Positions 1 through 10,800 of a stretch of 31,889 nucleotides of DNA are shown one piece after another. The DNA is taken from the NCBI GenBank assembly GCA_027575765.1, contig JANBPT010000533.1, forward strand, positions 1 to 31,889, written 5' to 3'. The position numbers and the translations under genes are program-made. The notes beneath the pieces are model-generated. The model was not told the DNA's origin. It searched no databases and worked only from the letters and a program-made list of their open reading frames with translations. Numbering within the stretch: the first letter of the stretch is position 1; each line of letters opens with the position of its first letter. The stretch comes from Tieghemiomyces parasiticus (taxonomy: Eukaryota > Kickxellomycota > Dimargaritomycetes > Dimargaritales > Dimargaritaceae).

Positions 1-651
1 AGAATTTGTGGTTCTGAAATAGTAGACTTGGACTTTACCCTGGGATGATCTAATGTGGTGGTTCCCAATCACCACATATGGTGGAACTTGTATTGATGGC
101 TGCTGGCCATTTACTTGCACAGTACCTCCTTTTGCTGGCACACATTCAGCAGGGTGTGGATAGTGCACTGGAGGTACTCACCAAACTACAGCTGGGCATT
201 GGACTTGTAGGCAGTCATGATGTTGGTGCTGACATAGGCTGCCACCTGGGCCATGTTGCTGAGTTTCCCAGGCTCAACGTTGGCAGCCTCTCAGGTGTCT
301 CTGGATGAACACCCTAATGGCCTTGGTCAATGGCTTGACCCTCTTGCACATAAACTTCCTCCCAGCCAGGCTGAGGAAGACTTTGTAAAAGCATGTCTGG
401 CTGAAGAGCTCACTGGGGTTGAAGTCATGGTTCCTCTCTAGCTCATGGAGGAAAATCCAGTGTGCCAGTTGGTACGTGTGTTTTGTGAGAAAGTGGGTGG
501 CCCACACCAGGTCCTCCAGTGACTCCTGGTACTTCTGCTTCCGCTTAACAGACCACAGAGGTCTTGATGACATTGACCTTGCCTTTGACCAATAACAGTG
601 TAATATAGGGTCTAGTTTAGATATTTCAAAAAAAAAATATGACATTTCCAA
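1..651 (-). pseudogene. Degenerate mobile-element ORF, possibly N-terminal part of a Fanzor (TnpB-like) protein
   Basis: A 125-codon reading frame (complement of 274-651) ends in a stop. Its apparent continuation lies in another frame (about 114-282) and carries an in-frame stop at complement 186-188, so the gene is broken and also runs off the left edge. The first frame has a helical stretch with HTYQLAHWIFLHELE near its middle. The second frame has AYVSTNIMTAYKSNAQL followed, after the stop, by FGEYLQCTIHTLLNVCQ. This order (an 'HTYQ..' helix, then an 'iat..yksN..hF...l' helix) resembles the region before the RuvC-like nuclease in fungal Fanzor proteins. That resemblance is from memory of the family and is not proven here. 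The nuclease domain would lie beyond position 1. It could instead be another transposon protein or a diverged host gene. Confidence 0.35.
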
Positions 652-782
652 GCCAAATAGTATAGATTAAATATAACCACATCACTCTATACTACTCAGC
701 AAGCTCATTCTAGCCAGCTACCAAAGCGATCACAAAAGTTAGTTGGTTAGGGTTTGGCAAGTTCCAATTTCCAATCATCCAT

Positions 783-1035
783 GACCACATCCAAACTCAA
801 ATTTCTTTTGGCCCCTCACAAAAGTCCTGCTGATCTGGCCCCCCTGTAACTTCTAGCTGTTCAGGGATATCTAACAGTGGCTGAGGAGCGAACAATTCAC
901 TACGGTGGAGGCAGTTGTGGATGCCTGGCAATTGGGGCTAATCAGGCTCCAATAAAATGACTTTAGGGCCTGCTATGACAGCTGGATAGAAAGGAGCTCA
1001 CTGAGTGGTACAAAATGACGGTGATTATATCTAAT
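783..1035 (+). mobile_element. Mariner-like transposase relic, C-terminal end only (copy A)
   Basis: Translation in two frames gives the end of a Tc1/mariner transposase. SPADLAP (823-843) matches the usual YSPDLAP motif that carries the third catalytic aspartate. After a one-base frameshift it continues CNF*LFRDI, then EQFTTVEAVVDAW and NDFRACYDSWIER, matching the 'CDFFLF', 'TVEEVQ' and terminal 'f...y..W..R' segments. At least three stops (TAG, TAA, TAA) and the frameshift show it is dead. No upstream two-thirds of the transposase and no clear terminal inverted repeats were seen. The nucleotide sequence at about 897-990 is visibly similar to about 31044-31135 in the same orientation, so this is a second copy of the family found at the right end of the window. 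Confidence 0.6.
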
Positions 1036-3221
1036 AAACATTACTTAAATTAGTAAATTTTAAATAATGTGGTGACATCTACAATAGCGTGACTGACCTG
1101 GGCAAAGGTTGGAAGTCCATACTTAAGTACTTCTGACCCGCGCGCCACGCTTCCTATGCATTATTTAGTAGGTGCGAAGGACGAACCAAATATGGGGGTG
1201 ATGCCGCTAATGAGGACTAGAGGGCGTGGGGGTCGTACTGGTCTTTACTGAGGATGCGACCGTATAAGCAATACATGATAAGTGAGAATGGTGCAATTGT
1301 AAAGGGTGTACGAGCGATAGAAGCTAAGCTGGTAGAGCGAAGACGTGGAGAAAGTGATAGGCATAAGGGAAGGCGGTAGCAGGGGTACTACGAATGCTAA
1401 ACGATACGAGATGTAGCTTAACAGACGAAGAGGGATCAAAGAGGATGGTGGGGTCCTGCACTGATGTAAGTCGTGAGGTCAGGTGGTTTGAGGTCGGTTA
1501 GTTGCCCGCTGAAGGCTGCAGGCCGGATTTGGCGGTCGGTGGCTCGGTGAGTTTGCCTATAGGTGCGTCGGTTATGCAGCCTCGTTTATGGGCGTCACAA
1601 TGAGACGCGTACTAAAATACATGTTTGATCCCTGTGATCAAGTTGCCTCCTTAGAGGACACGGGTATAAGCCCGAGTAAGATTATCTGGTAATGGACTGC
1701 ACCCTCCAGATTTTTCACGGATGGCTAAATTGATTGGAAGCGAATTGACGCCGCCAACGGAATAACCTCTGCAGCTTTCTAATCTCTGCAAAGGCTGCGC
1801 GACCAATTAATCACCTGCTACTTTCAGACTTTTTGCAGTACCTTTTGACTTTCCAACCGTACAACCGTTCCTTTCACAAGCAGGGAACGACGGCGTATAG
1901 GAATGAATAGTCCGGCGTTGCACAAACCCCACCCGTCGCTTTCGTAGCGAACGAAAAATTGCTTCTTAGGAGTACATAACCTAATCGATCGTCGGCCCGG
2001 TCGGAAGCTTTCCTACCTTACTAGCCTCACACCTCCTTCAGGAAGCCACTACATCCGATTACTGCGGTCCTCGCCTTTCGTACCGACAAATTCTGCGTAA
2101 GTATTACGCTGCAGTAACTGCAGCTCCGCACCCGGACACCCTTCGTACCTAATTTCCGGCGACCGGCTCGGGCTCCAATATTTTTTATACCAGTGCTGGA
2201 TGCCCAGTCTCCCTGCGCGCCTCTAGTTACCCGTTTCTTCGCGTTCACCCCTCATCCAAGTGGCATCCTTAAGGTAAGTTTTTTCATGACCTGTTGTCTT
2301 TGCGACTTATTCACCACTCACCGTGGCGCCTTGACATAGCCAGTGGAGTGGCACCCTCCATTCCTTCGGATGTCAGCTGCGCCGCCCCTTTTCAGGGTCA
2401 CTTGAGCAAATCACTCTCGTCGGACTCGCCGAGCTGCGCCCTCCTTCACTTCTCGAGGCTATAGTTACGGGGCGGATTCCCGAGCCTACGTCTCGACTTT
2501 CAGTTTCGAGCGCACCACTGCCCCTTCCAACAAGTCTACCCTTGCTAGTGTTGTATAGTTTACCTGCCGTTGGCGGCAAGCGTTTTCGAGGTCACTCACC
2601 CTACCAATTCTATTTCTACTGGGTTGTCCTTATTATCGGAAACCGGGTTGCCGGTACCTTTGTTTCTACGCTTCCGCCTCAACCTTCTACCAATGCATTC
2701 GACTGGAACGACATCTCGAAATGCGCGGACCCAGGTAAGGTAATACGTGAGATGCTCATTCGGGCCGACTAGCTGGCTTGTGCCAAGCGGGCAACTGAGG
2801 TTAAGTCCAGAGCAATGGCCCACGCTTGAACTGAGAGGCCTCCTTCCCCTGTCGGGCCATTGGCAACTATGGCCCGTGCCACGCTGCCTGCTGACACTAA
2901 CCGTCTCAAGCTTACGTGCCCTAACCTCACCACACTACCCCAATTTCTCGTATCCCTCCTGTTCCCGCCCCCACCACACACATTGTCAACACTCAATTCA
3001 CGACTGCGTTCACACCCCCCTCCTCTCCTCATTTGGCCCCTGGTGTGACCGACGGCGATTTCAGTCTCTCACCGCGACAGCATTCAGCTGCGTATCGGCT
3101 CGTTGCTATCAGCTTCGCTGCACGCGGTAACACCGGTCCCCCCGTACGCCGCACGCATCTCACCTTTGCACTCCCCCAACCCGCCTTACTTCCTCCCCTG
3201 CTTGTCAGCCGCGTCCGCACC
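1036..3221. other. Gene-poor stretch with no supported gene
   Basis: About 2.2 kb lies between the mariner relic and the HAD phosphatase. Only short ORFs (at most about 127 codons, several without an ATG) occur in all frames. None shows a recognisable domain or a consistent exon pattern. I looked for tRNA A and B boxes and saw none. The last few hundred bases are C- and T-rich and probably contain the promoter and 5' UTR of the gene starting at 3222. Confidence 0.5.
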
Positions 3222-4955
3222 ATGCATCATAGTCCCGCGATAGGTCATTGTGCGACGTCGTTTGGTGCCACCATGCCTGCCGTCCCTGCTGCCGCTATCG
3301 TCGGTCACGACCAGTCCCATACCGCTAGCCTGCCGGCATGGGTAATTCCGCGCACCCCGGTGGCCGAGTTGTTGGTCATGGACTACGACGAGACCTTGAC
3401 TATTCCGGATACCATCACCGCCTTGGCCAACCTGACCTATACCCAGCATGAAAAACGCCACCCCGAAGATTCCAGCCGCCAGGCGGTCTGGCGTGATCTG
3501 AGTATGACCTACTACCGCGACTGGGAGACCTTCACTGAGCGTTGGAACGCCGAATTACCGGCGCGCTACGAGCGCAACAACCATCGAGCAGCCTCTGGCC
3601 ATTCCAACGTGGAGGACACGGAAGCTACACTGTCCCAATCTGTTGCTAGCCACGCGACGGCTGGCCATCAAGAGCCATCGGTGCATCCGCTGCTAACTAC
3701 GACGGACCTTGTGGACCACCTGATCCAGTTGGACGCGGTGGAACGCGCCTCCATTGAGCGTATTAACCGCGCAGGCTACTTTGCTGGGATCGATCGCGCA
3801 ACCATTTTCGACTACGGTGCCACTCACGTCCGTATGCAGCCTGGTGCCTTGTCGGCCATCCGCGACTGGCTGCAGCGGTACAACTATGCCGAGCACCCAT
3901 GGTCTTTCACCCGGGCTTTGGAGGTTGTACCACCGGGGACCGAGGAGGCTGAAAGCGAAGCAGCAGCAACCCTATTCACCCAATCTGCCGCCGCTGATGA
4001 ATCCCCGGCCAAAACAGCTGCAGAGGTCGCCCGCGCCCGGGTTCGTTTCACCGATGCCCACTACTATCAGCCACTGGCCGGCCGGGACTGGGCCATCCTG
4101 TCAGTCAATTGGTCGCGCGACATCATCCTGGGGGCTTTACTGCCCATGCTAAACCTAACCACACCGGTATCATCGCCGTCGTCGCCGTCACCGACTGTGA
4201 CTTCCGACGCTGAAACCACCCTTTCTCCACGGATCGTTGCGCCCGATGATATCCCCGTCGTGTCGGCCGACACTGAGCCCTGCACCACGGCCACTACGGA
4301 TTCCCTGACCCTCCAAATGCAATCCGATCGCTATCGATACCTACTCAATAAGGTGGTATGTAACGACCTTGTGTACGCTCCAAGTACCGACGCTTCCGCC
4401 GCTGATTCCTCCAACTTGGACTCTCCCAACGGCCGCGCCACAGGCGAACTCCCCGTCACCGTCCGCACGGGTATCGACAAATTGCGCGAGTTTCGACGGA
4501 TGGTCGCCATCTACCAACGTGATCTGGACGCTTATGAAACCCCACACCTCGCCACTTTGGCCACCGCTCTCCCCCATCCGGATATTACCCAGCAATTCCT
4601 CACCCTCCACCGCCGCCGACACCTCCTGTCTATCTACGTGGGCGATTCTGTTAACGACCTGCTCTGCCTACTGGAAGCCGATGTCGGCATCATTGTGGGC
4701 CATAGTCGGTCGGTGACCCAGTGGTGTCGTGATATGGGCGTACCCGTTATTGACTTACCCCCCGTGGGTAGCAGCGATAGGGTGCCGTTCCCGAGTCTCC
4801 CCAGGTCCGCGGCGCGGCATGCCAGTTCGGCGCCCGTTAGGGAGGGTGGGGTGGTACCGCCGAGTCGACTCGGTCCGCTCTACCGGATGACCCACTGGGA
4901 TCAGTTTTCACAGTGGACGGCCCAGCGGGACGCGGAGGGCGAGGTGCCCGTGTAA
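3222..4955 (+). CDS. HAD-superfamily phosphatase (phosphoserine-phosphatase-like fold, fungal Cto1-type)
   Basis: The protein is 577 residues from the ATG at 3222. An ATG at 3273 in a better context (gccaccATG) would give 560 residues; the frame is open further upstream but has no earlier ATG. All four HAD motifs are present in order: motif I with nucleophile D54 and acid D56 (VMDYDETLT), motif II S294 (ILSVNWS), motif III K420 (TGIDKLREF) and motif IV D475/D479 (YVGDSVNDLL). This predicts a Mg2+-dependent phosphohydrolase using an aspartyl-phosphate intermediate. The SVNWS motif is what I associate with a fungal group related to yeast Cto1 (YCR015C) and to the HAD half of plant TenA fusions, so the substrate is unknown. 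Low-complexity Ser/Thr/Pro/Ala insertions sit between motifs (roughly residues 120-150, 240-265 and 312-370), making it longer than usual. No introns are evident. It converges on the dynein gene, 304 bp away. The HAD fold is confident; the subfamily is moderate. Confidence 0.85.
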   Translation: MHHSPAIGHCATSFGATMPAVPAAAIVGHDQSHTASLPAWVIPRTPVAELLVMDYDETLTIPDTITALANLTYTQHEKRHPEDSSRQAVWRDLSMTYYRDWETFTERWNAELPARYERNNHRAASGHSNVEDTEATLSQSVASHATAGHQEPSVHPLLTTTDLVDHLIQLDAVERASIERINRAGYFAGIDRATIFDYGATHVRMQPGALSAIRDWLQRYNYAEHPWSFTRALEVVPPGTEEAESEAAATLFTQSAAADESPAKTAAEVARARVRFTDAHYYQPLAGRDWAILSVNWSRDIILGALLPMLNLTTPVSSPSSPSPTVTSDAETTLSPRIVAPDDIPVVSADTEPCTTATTDSLTLQMQSDRYRYLLNKVVCNDLVYAPSTDASAADSSNLDSPNGRATGELPVTVRTGIDKLREFRRMVAIYQRDLDAYETPHLATLATALPHPDITQQFLTLHRRRHLLSIYVGDSVNDLLCLLEADVGIIVGHSRSVTQWCRDMGVPVIDLPPVGSSDRVPFPSLPRSAARHASSAPVREGGVVPPSRLGPLYRMTHWDQFSQWTAQRDAEGEVPV

Positions 4956-5134
4956 CCCTCCCCCTTACCTACCCACACATTGGTGCATCCCTGCCTCTTT
5001 AGCGGCTTTCGCGAAACCTAAACCGCTTTTGCTTGTCAAATTACAGTGTTCGCTGTCTCGTTCAGCCGTAGGGACCTACCGATCAATCGATTAATCCTTG
5101 GATCTATGCCCTGTTTTTTTTTTGTTGTTCGAAA

Positions 5135-5140
5135 AATAAA
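5135..5140 (+). terminator. Polyadenylation signal AATAAA for the HAD phosphatase gene
   Basis: A canonical AATAAA lies about 180 bp after the HAD gene stop codon and follows a T-rich run. It is on the correct strand and falls in the spacer before the convergent dynein gene. Position and sequence are the only evidence. Confidence 0.45.
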
Positions 5141-5259
5141 AATGAGATATCAATCGTTTCATTTGAAGTTATGGTGACCAAGCAACGGGCCGGGTAGTTT
5201 CCCTGAATTGAACAACACACTTTCACTCTTAACCGAGATGCATCCCAGACGTGTGGTGT

Positions 5260-7362
5260 TCACGAGGGGTTCCGCTTGTTGGCCTGAAATTGGTTACGCA
5301 TCCGTTCTAACTCGGCAGTGACGTCGGTGGTGCTGGAAGCCGTGGATCGCGGGGAGGTTTCGGTCGCCGTTAAGGGGCTAGTGGCTCCGCTTCCACCGCT
5401 GCTAGCGGCCGCCGGTGACTTCTTGGCCAACAGGGACTGGAAGAAATTGGCGACAATGGCGGTCTGGTTGGACCCACCGGCGGCCGTCGCAGCGCCCGAG
5501 GATGCCGCCGAGCTGCCGGTAGCCGTACCGCTTCCTCCGACCGATTCGCGCAGTTTGGCCAGACGAGCCAGCTTCGAGGCCACGTCTTCTCCAGAGGCGG
5601 TCAGGGACGATCCGGCCGAATCGGTATGCCCATTACCACCACCACCGCCGCCAATCGACGGTGCTGACGCGAATAGATTGGATGAATCGGCTGCACTACC
5701 TAGGGCCGCCACGGCTGTGTTCGGGTCACGGTCTTGTGCGTCGCTGACGGTCGACAAGGTACTGGCGGCATGGACAGGCCGCGTGGTAGTTTCCTGGGAG
5801 GCGGTCTGCTGGAGGATGCGGTATTGGCTCTCAAGAAAGGCCTGATCATCCTCAGCCACAACGGTTGACGAAATGTCCAGTCCGTGGCTGCCGTCGGCTG
5901 GGTCCGGAACCACTTCAGCATACATGGCGAGGGCACTCTCGTCACCCGTTTCCATGTCGTTCTCGTCGCCACCCTTACCGGCCCCCCGGATAGGGGCGTG
6001 GTGGGCGTCCGATTGGGCCTGGCGGTCATGGTCCCAACCCTCGCACATCCCGCGACAGTCGTACCCTTCACGCAAGATCTGAATTTTAGCCCATGAGTCC
6101 CAGCCGGTGGGGACCATCACGAGGTCCCGCTCGACCACGTGAGCCCGGTAAGGAAAGGCGAATCGCTTATAAGTGCGCGGCGGGGGTGGTGGTATGGCCG
6201 CGATAGCGGTGTCCGCTTTGGCCGCCGGGGTCGCCTCGCCCTCAATATCGTCGTCCGCGTCGTCCCCGTCGCCTCCGGTCGCAGTGGCTGTGAGCTGGCC
6301 AGGGGTTTCGACGGGCTGAGTGAGACGGTGCAGCAAGTATCGATACAGCCACATGTAGGTCTCCGGCCGCTGGAGTGAGGTGTAGAACAGGGCGGCTCCG
6401 TACTTGAGGCACACGGTGCGGAGGGTCTGCTGAACGAAATCGAAATGGTCCTCCTTGAAATCCCGCTGACGTTCCAGGTTGCCAAGGGTATCAGCCTTGC
6501 TACACACGACCACGAGCGGAATGCCCAGATTGTCCGTCAGGGTGCCCGGGCCGAGGGGTAGCAGCACCGAGTGAGCCGCCGCGACCGAAGCCGTGGTAGT
6601 CGTAGTCGCACCTACGGTAGAGGTAGTGGCGGTAGTAGTGGAAGCCGCGGCTACGGTTTCAGCGCTAGGCTCGGTATATTCCTGCAGGAACCGTTCGAGT
6701 CGCTCTCGGCACTCGTCTGTAACTACCTTTCCTCGGGTCCAGCCTTCCTTCTTGCCAGCTTCGCCGTTGTCATCTGTATCATTAAACACGTCGTCGTGGT
6801 CGGTGTCTCGGATCCTCTGGACGGCGCCCTCGAGTACGTCGATCCACTGCAGCAGGCTTTGGACGAACCGCCAAGGCTGGGACCAGTCGAGCACTATGAC
6901 CACGCACATCTCGGCGATGGCGTCCCGGTTGAGGGCATACTTAAGCAGGGCACGGTAGGTGGTGTGGTGCTCGGCAAGTTGGTACACGCCCAGGCGGGCC
7001 ACGTCGTCCTGTTCCTCGTCCTTGACGTCAATGTAGGTGTAACCGAGGGCCAGGTCTACTGGGCGTGTAGCCCCGTTGGTTTTAACGTCCGAATCCTCAC
7101 CGTTATCATCCTCGCTGTCGTCGTCGTCTGGGCCCACGGCCTTAGTGTGCGCTGAAACGTCACCCGAAGGGTTGAACGCCATGGCGGCAGCTTGCTTAAG
7201 CTGGGCGATGAGCGTCGATTTGCCACTGTGTGGGTCGCCTAGGATGAGCACGTTGCGGTCGAGGGTGGCTTTGGACGAGCCCACCTCGTTAAGAATCTCC
7301 TCCCAGAGGTTGGTCTGGGGACCGGCGGTGGCCGAGTCACCGGGCTGGGTAGTAGCCGCCAT
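5260..7362 (-). CDS. Cytoplasmic dynein light intermediate chain (DLIC)
   Basis: The protein is 700 residues from the ATG at 7362 (MAATTQPGDS); the frame is open further upstream but has no earlier ATG. DLIC is the dynein subunit that joins the heavy chain to cargo adaptors. The N-terminal Ras-like domain has a P-loop, GDPHSGKST, at residues 42-50. It also has the DLIC-type strand VVIVLDWSQPW and a guanine-recognition-like VVVCSKADTLGN followed by a DFVQQTLR helix. The C-terminal third is low-complexity (Ala/Ser/Thr/Gly), but at about residues 634-648 it keeps the short amphipathic helix IVANFFQSLLAKKS. Its FF pair (F640, F641) matches the adaptor-binding helix 1 of animal DLIC1, which binds Hook and BicD-type activators. 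Poly-Thr/Ala and poly-Gly inserts enlarge it beyond the usual 450-520 residues. No introns are seen. The gene converges with the HAD phosphatase, and its start faces the 3' end of VPS10. Confidence 0.9.
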   Translation of the reverse strand: MAATTQPGDSATAGPQTNLWEEILNEVGSSKATLDRNVLILGDPHSGKSTLIAQLKQAAAMAFNPSGDVSAHTKAVGPDDDDSEDDNGEDSDVKTNGATRPVDLALGYTYIDVKDEEQDDVARLGVYQLAEHHTTYRALLKYALNRDAIAEMCVVIVLDWSQPWRFVQSLLQWIDVLEGAVQRIRDTDHDDVFNDTDDNGEAGKKEGWTRGKVVTDECRERLERFLQEYTEPSAETVAAASTTTATTSTVGATTTTTASVAAAHSVLLPLGPGTLTDNLGIPLVVVCSKADTLGNLERQRDFKEDHFDFVQQTLRTVCLKYGAALFYTSLQRPETYMWLYRYLLHRLTQPVETPGQLTATATGGDGDDADDDIEGEATPAAKADTAIAAIPPPPPRTYKRFAFPYRAHVVERDLVMVPTGWDSWAKIQILREGYDCRGMCEGWDHDRQAQSDAHHAPIRGAGKGGDENDMETGDESALAMYAEVVPDPADGSHGLDISSTVVAEDDQAFLESQYRILQQTASQETTTRPVHAASTLSTVSDAQDRDPNTAVAALGSAADSSNLFASAPSIGGGGGGNGHTDSAGSSLTASGEDVASKLARLAKLRESVGGSGTATGSSAASSGAATAAGGSNQTAIVANFFQSLLAKKSPAAASSGGSGATSPLTATETSPRSTASSTTDVTAELERMRNQFQANKRNPS

Positions 7363-7873
7363 CTCACTTGTCCTGGGGAGAATGCAGGGGCCGGTGGGAG
7401 GTGCGACTGTCAGTCGGATGCAGTAGATGGGAAGTGAATGCAAGGGAAAACTGATTTTTGCTATTCTGGACGATTATGTAGGTGTAGCGGATGACGAGGT
7501 TGCGTGGCATGTCCTAAGCCCAGATAGAGGGGCAAGCCTAGTCCACCTGGCGGAGTTGGTGAGTCCCGGGGCCAACCGTTTTTCTTTGGGTCTTCCAGAC
7601 CCCTACAGGCCACCTAACTATCAAGGCCACTGGCCCCGCTAGCGGAGCGTCACACATACACAGGCCTGGCCATCCTTCTCGCCTGCTTTTCCCACTCAAT
7701 TTTACTGCGTGCACGGTCAGTCATGACATACATTGGATGGGTCAGTTGTATTTACCTGTTGAAAGGATTAAGGGCCTTGACCCTTGTCAGTCACAAACCA
7801 GTGGTGAAGAAATGTCTGTAAGCGAATAATAATACCTGTCACAATAACTATAACAGTAATGCCCGGCCTAAAA
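7363..7873. other. Spacer: DLIC promoter and VPS10 3' UTR
   Basis: About 510 bp separates the start of the dynein gene from the stop of VPS10; both lie on the minus strand, so this holds the VPS10 3' UTR and the DLIC promoter. Short plus-strand ORFs here have no recognisable content. No canonical AATAAA was found for VPS10. Confidence 0.4.
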
Positions 7874-10800
7874 TCATCGGCCCTCGCCTTCTTCAGCTTC
7901 CATCTCCCACTGGTCAAAATAGTCATCATAGTTCTCCATGAGCAGATCTGTGCCAGCGACGTCCAGCCCAATTCCGCTCGCGCCGTTAGGATCGTCCCGG
8001 CGCAGTGGGGCATAGCGGGGTCTGAGACTGCGGAGGCGGTTGATGGCCTCCACGGGGTATTGGAGCAGACCTCCCCAGTCGACGGAACCCACAAGGATCA
8101 CTAGGAGACTTGGAAGGGCCAGGACAGCGGCGAGGAGCGGCCGGGCCGACAGGCGGTCACTATGCATTACAAATCCACGACGTTTAAGACCCACGTAGGC
8201 CAGTCCGGCCAAGAGGATGAGCGCCGGTAGGCCGAGCACCCAGAGTAACGAGACCCGCGAGGCTTCACCGGGGCAGTACACGTCGTTAGCACGGTCGAGG
8301 GCCAACCCGCCAGTACAAGTTGACGAGGGGATCTTGCGGTATCCGGAGGACTGATAGTGATGGGCCTGGTTAGATGCGCAGGGTACGTCGAGCGGAGCGT
8401 GGCCTGGAACAAGGACGCACGCTTGAGTGTGCGGGTCGCGGGCAAAGTTGTAGTCACACTCAAAGTCCGCTTCGGTGCACGTACAGTTGCGCACAACGGT
8501 GTGCGTGGCCTCAAATTCGTGTCCAATGTAGCACTCGCGGCCTTCGATACGGCGGTAATACTGTACTTCGCGGCCAAATAGGCACCGGCTATTGGCCTCG
8601 GCCTCCGGGGTCCACAGCTCAAAGTCGTCGTCGTTCTCGCGCGCGTGGTCCAGGACGCAGGCACGCACTTCGGTACCCGTGAAATCCAGCGTATTGAGTA
8701 CGAACCGCGGGACCGGGTCGGCAGTGGTCATCCCGAACAGCAGGAACCGGCGCCCCGTGGAGGCCGGCTCGGTGAAAAGGGCCACGGCCCGCTGGGGCTG
8801 GTGGGTCCGCGCAAACACGTACTTGTGGAAGGTCTGGCCGTCGTCCAAGGAATACCACACGTGGTCGGTGGGCGCTTCATCATCCACCAGGACCAGTAGG
8901 GTACCATGGTCGCCAAATTCGTGGAGGTGGGCACCCTTGCGGATCTCGCGCCAGGTCCGCCCGGCGTCCCGCGTCAAAAAAGTGTCACCGTCACGGTAGG
9001 CACCCAGCGCACGGTCCACATTACCTACACCGATCATGAGGCCCACGGCGCCCGCGGCGCTGTATAGGTTGTCTGGGTCGGGCTGCTCGGTAAAGCCGTG
9101 CAGGTGCAGTGGGCAGTCTCGGCAGGCGTAAGGCCGCCCGGCGGTGTCGAACTTGGGTGCCGAGAGCGGCGCCCAGTGCGCCCCGTTGTCGTATGTGATT
9201 ACCGAGCCGAGGCGCTTGGCGGCGGTGCCCCGCACAAGGTCCTCGGGATTTAACACCCGGTTGGCCACTGCCACCCCCGGGAGACCGGCCATCTTTTCAA
9301 AGTCAACTATACCGTGCGCGTCGCGGTTGACGTAGGCCGTGGACTCGGTGAAAAAGGTACCATTCGAGTTGGATGTGTACAGGGTACCAAACTCGGTGCC
9401 CTTGTGGTGATTGGCTGTGACGTGCAGAAACAGAGCTCGCTCCTTGGAACTAAGCACCGTAAAGGCCTCGTGAATGTCATGCGCGTCGCCCGGGAAGTGG
9501 GCCGGGGCGAACTCGCGGGCGTCCATCGAAATCTGCAGGCGCAACTGGCCGGCCCCAGCACCCGCAGGGCGTTCGGCCACCACCAGGAAATTCTCAATGA
9601 CGGCGTAGTGCAGAATGTTGTCGAATGGCGTGAGGGTGGTGCGAAACTCGTCGTCGCTCATGGCCAGGGCGCGGCGTGCGTGCGCCAACGCGAGCTGCGA
9701 CCCGGACTTGGTGGCGTACGCTTCGCATAGGATAAGGGCGCTGGCGCGCGGGCGGAAAGCCGTAGTCCGGGCCCACTGGCACCCCTTGGTGTAGGTATTG
9801 ATGGTACGCCAGTGGGCGCCGTGGTCACGGCTGACCAGGACGGCCTCGTGACAGGTGGAGCTGAACACCGTATCGCAGTCGGCGCCGGCCAGATACAACA
9901 GCCAGTCGGGGTGGTCCGGATGGAAGCTGAACGCGGTAGGGGTGAAGAAACTAGAAGGTTGCGGAACCCGCAGGGGCTTGAACGTGCGGCCACGGTCATC
10001 GGTATAGTAATGCAGGGCGGTGGCGGTGACTAGGTAGAGGCGCTGGTCGGCGTAGGGGTGCTGTACAGAGTGAACAACGGCGGGGGCATCGGCTGGGAGG
10101 GGGTCGGTCCAGGTTCGGCCCTCATCCAGGCTCACACGAACCTGGCCGCCGAGAGTGCGCACCAGAATATGGCGCGAGTGCGGGAAGTAGTGGTACTTGA
10201 CCACGGGACCATCCAGGTAGGTCCGGTAGGTGCGGATTCCAGGGTTGTCGTCGCAGGCCTTTTCGATCGGTTCGGTGAGGGAAACGCCGCCCTCGCAGTG
10301 GCTAGAGGGCAGCTTTCGGTACCCAGTGCTGCCTTCATAGTGGGACCCAGCGGGGCAGTGAGCGGGCCGCCTCGGGTCCTGGCCATACAGTTGGCATACC
10401 CCGCGGTCATCGCGCCAATAGTGGTCGTCGCACTCAAAGTCCGCCCGGGTGCACGCACACCGTTTACCCTCGGTAATCGGCAGCTCAAATTCACCACCCA
10501 CGGTGCATTGGGCGGCGGCCTTACGGCGCCAGTAGCGCGTGGACCGGCCCAGATGGCAAGCGTCGGCATCCAGGATACCCGGCTGCCACAGCTCAAAGTC
10601 GCTTGCCGACTCGTCATGTCGGTCCAGGCGACACCGGCGCAGATCAGTGCCAGCGAAGTCGATCCATGCTAGGTCGGTGCGGTGCTCGCCGCTACCAGAC
10701 AGCTGGTAGCCGCGGACCACCACCCGCAGGCCTGTACCATCGGGCACGGCAGTCAAGGCGGTGGCCCGTACTGGCTGGGGACTGAAGGTGTAGGACGTCC

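Noticed and set aside
1625..1641. Perfect inverted repeat TTGATC-CCTGT-GATCAA
   Set aside because: Six-base arms are expected by chance in a window this size; no associated gene or site.
6571..7155. A 194-codon plus-strand frame inside the dynein gene
   Set aside because: It lies wholly within the DLIC reading frame on the other strand, and its composition mirrors that GC-rich gene. No recognisable motif.
10058..10672. Long plus-strand frames opposite VPS10 (this one and others at 11663-12235 and 12563-13156)
   Set aside because: All are shadows of the long VPS10 exon, with no domain and no continuity with each other.
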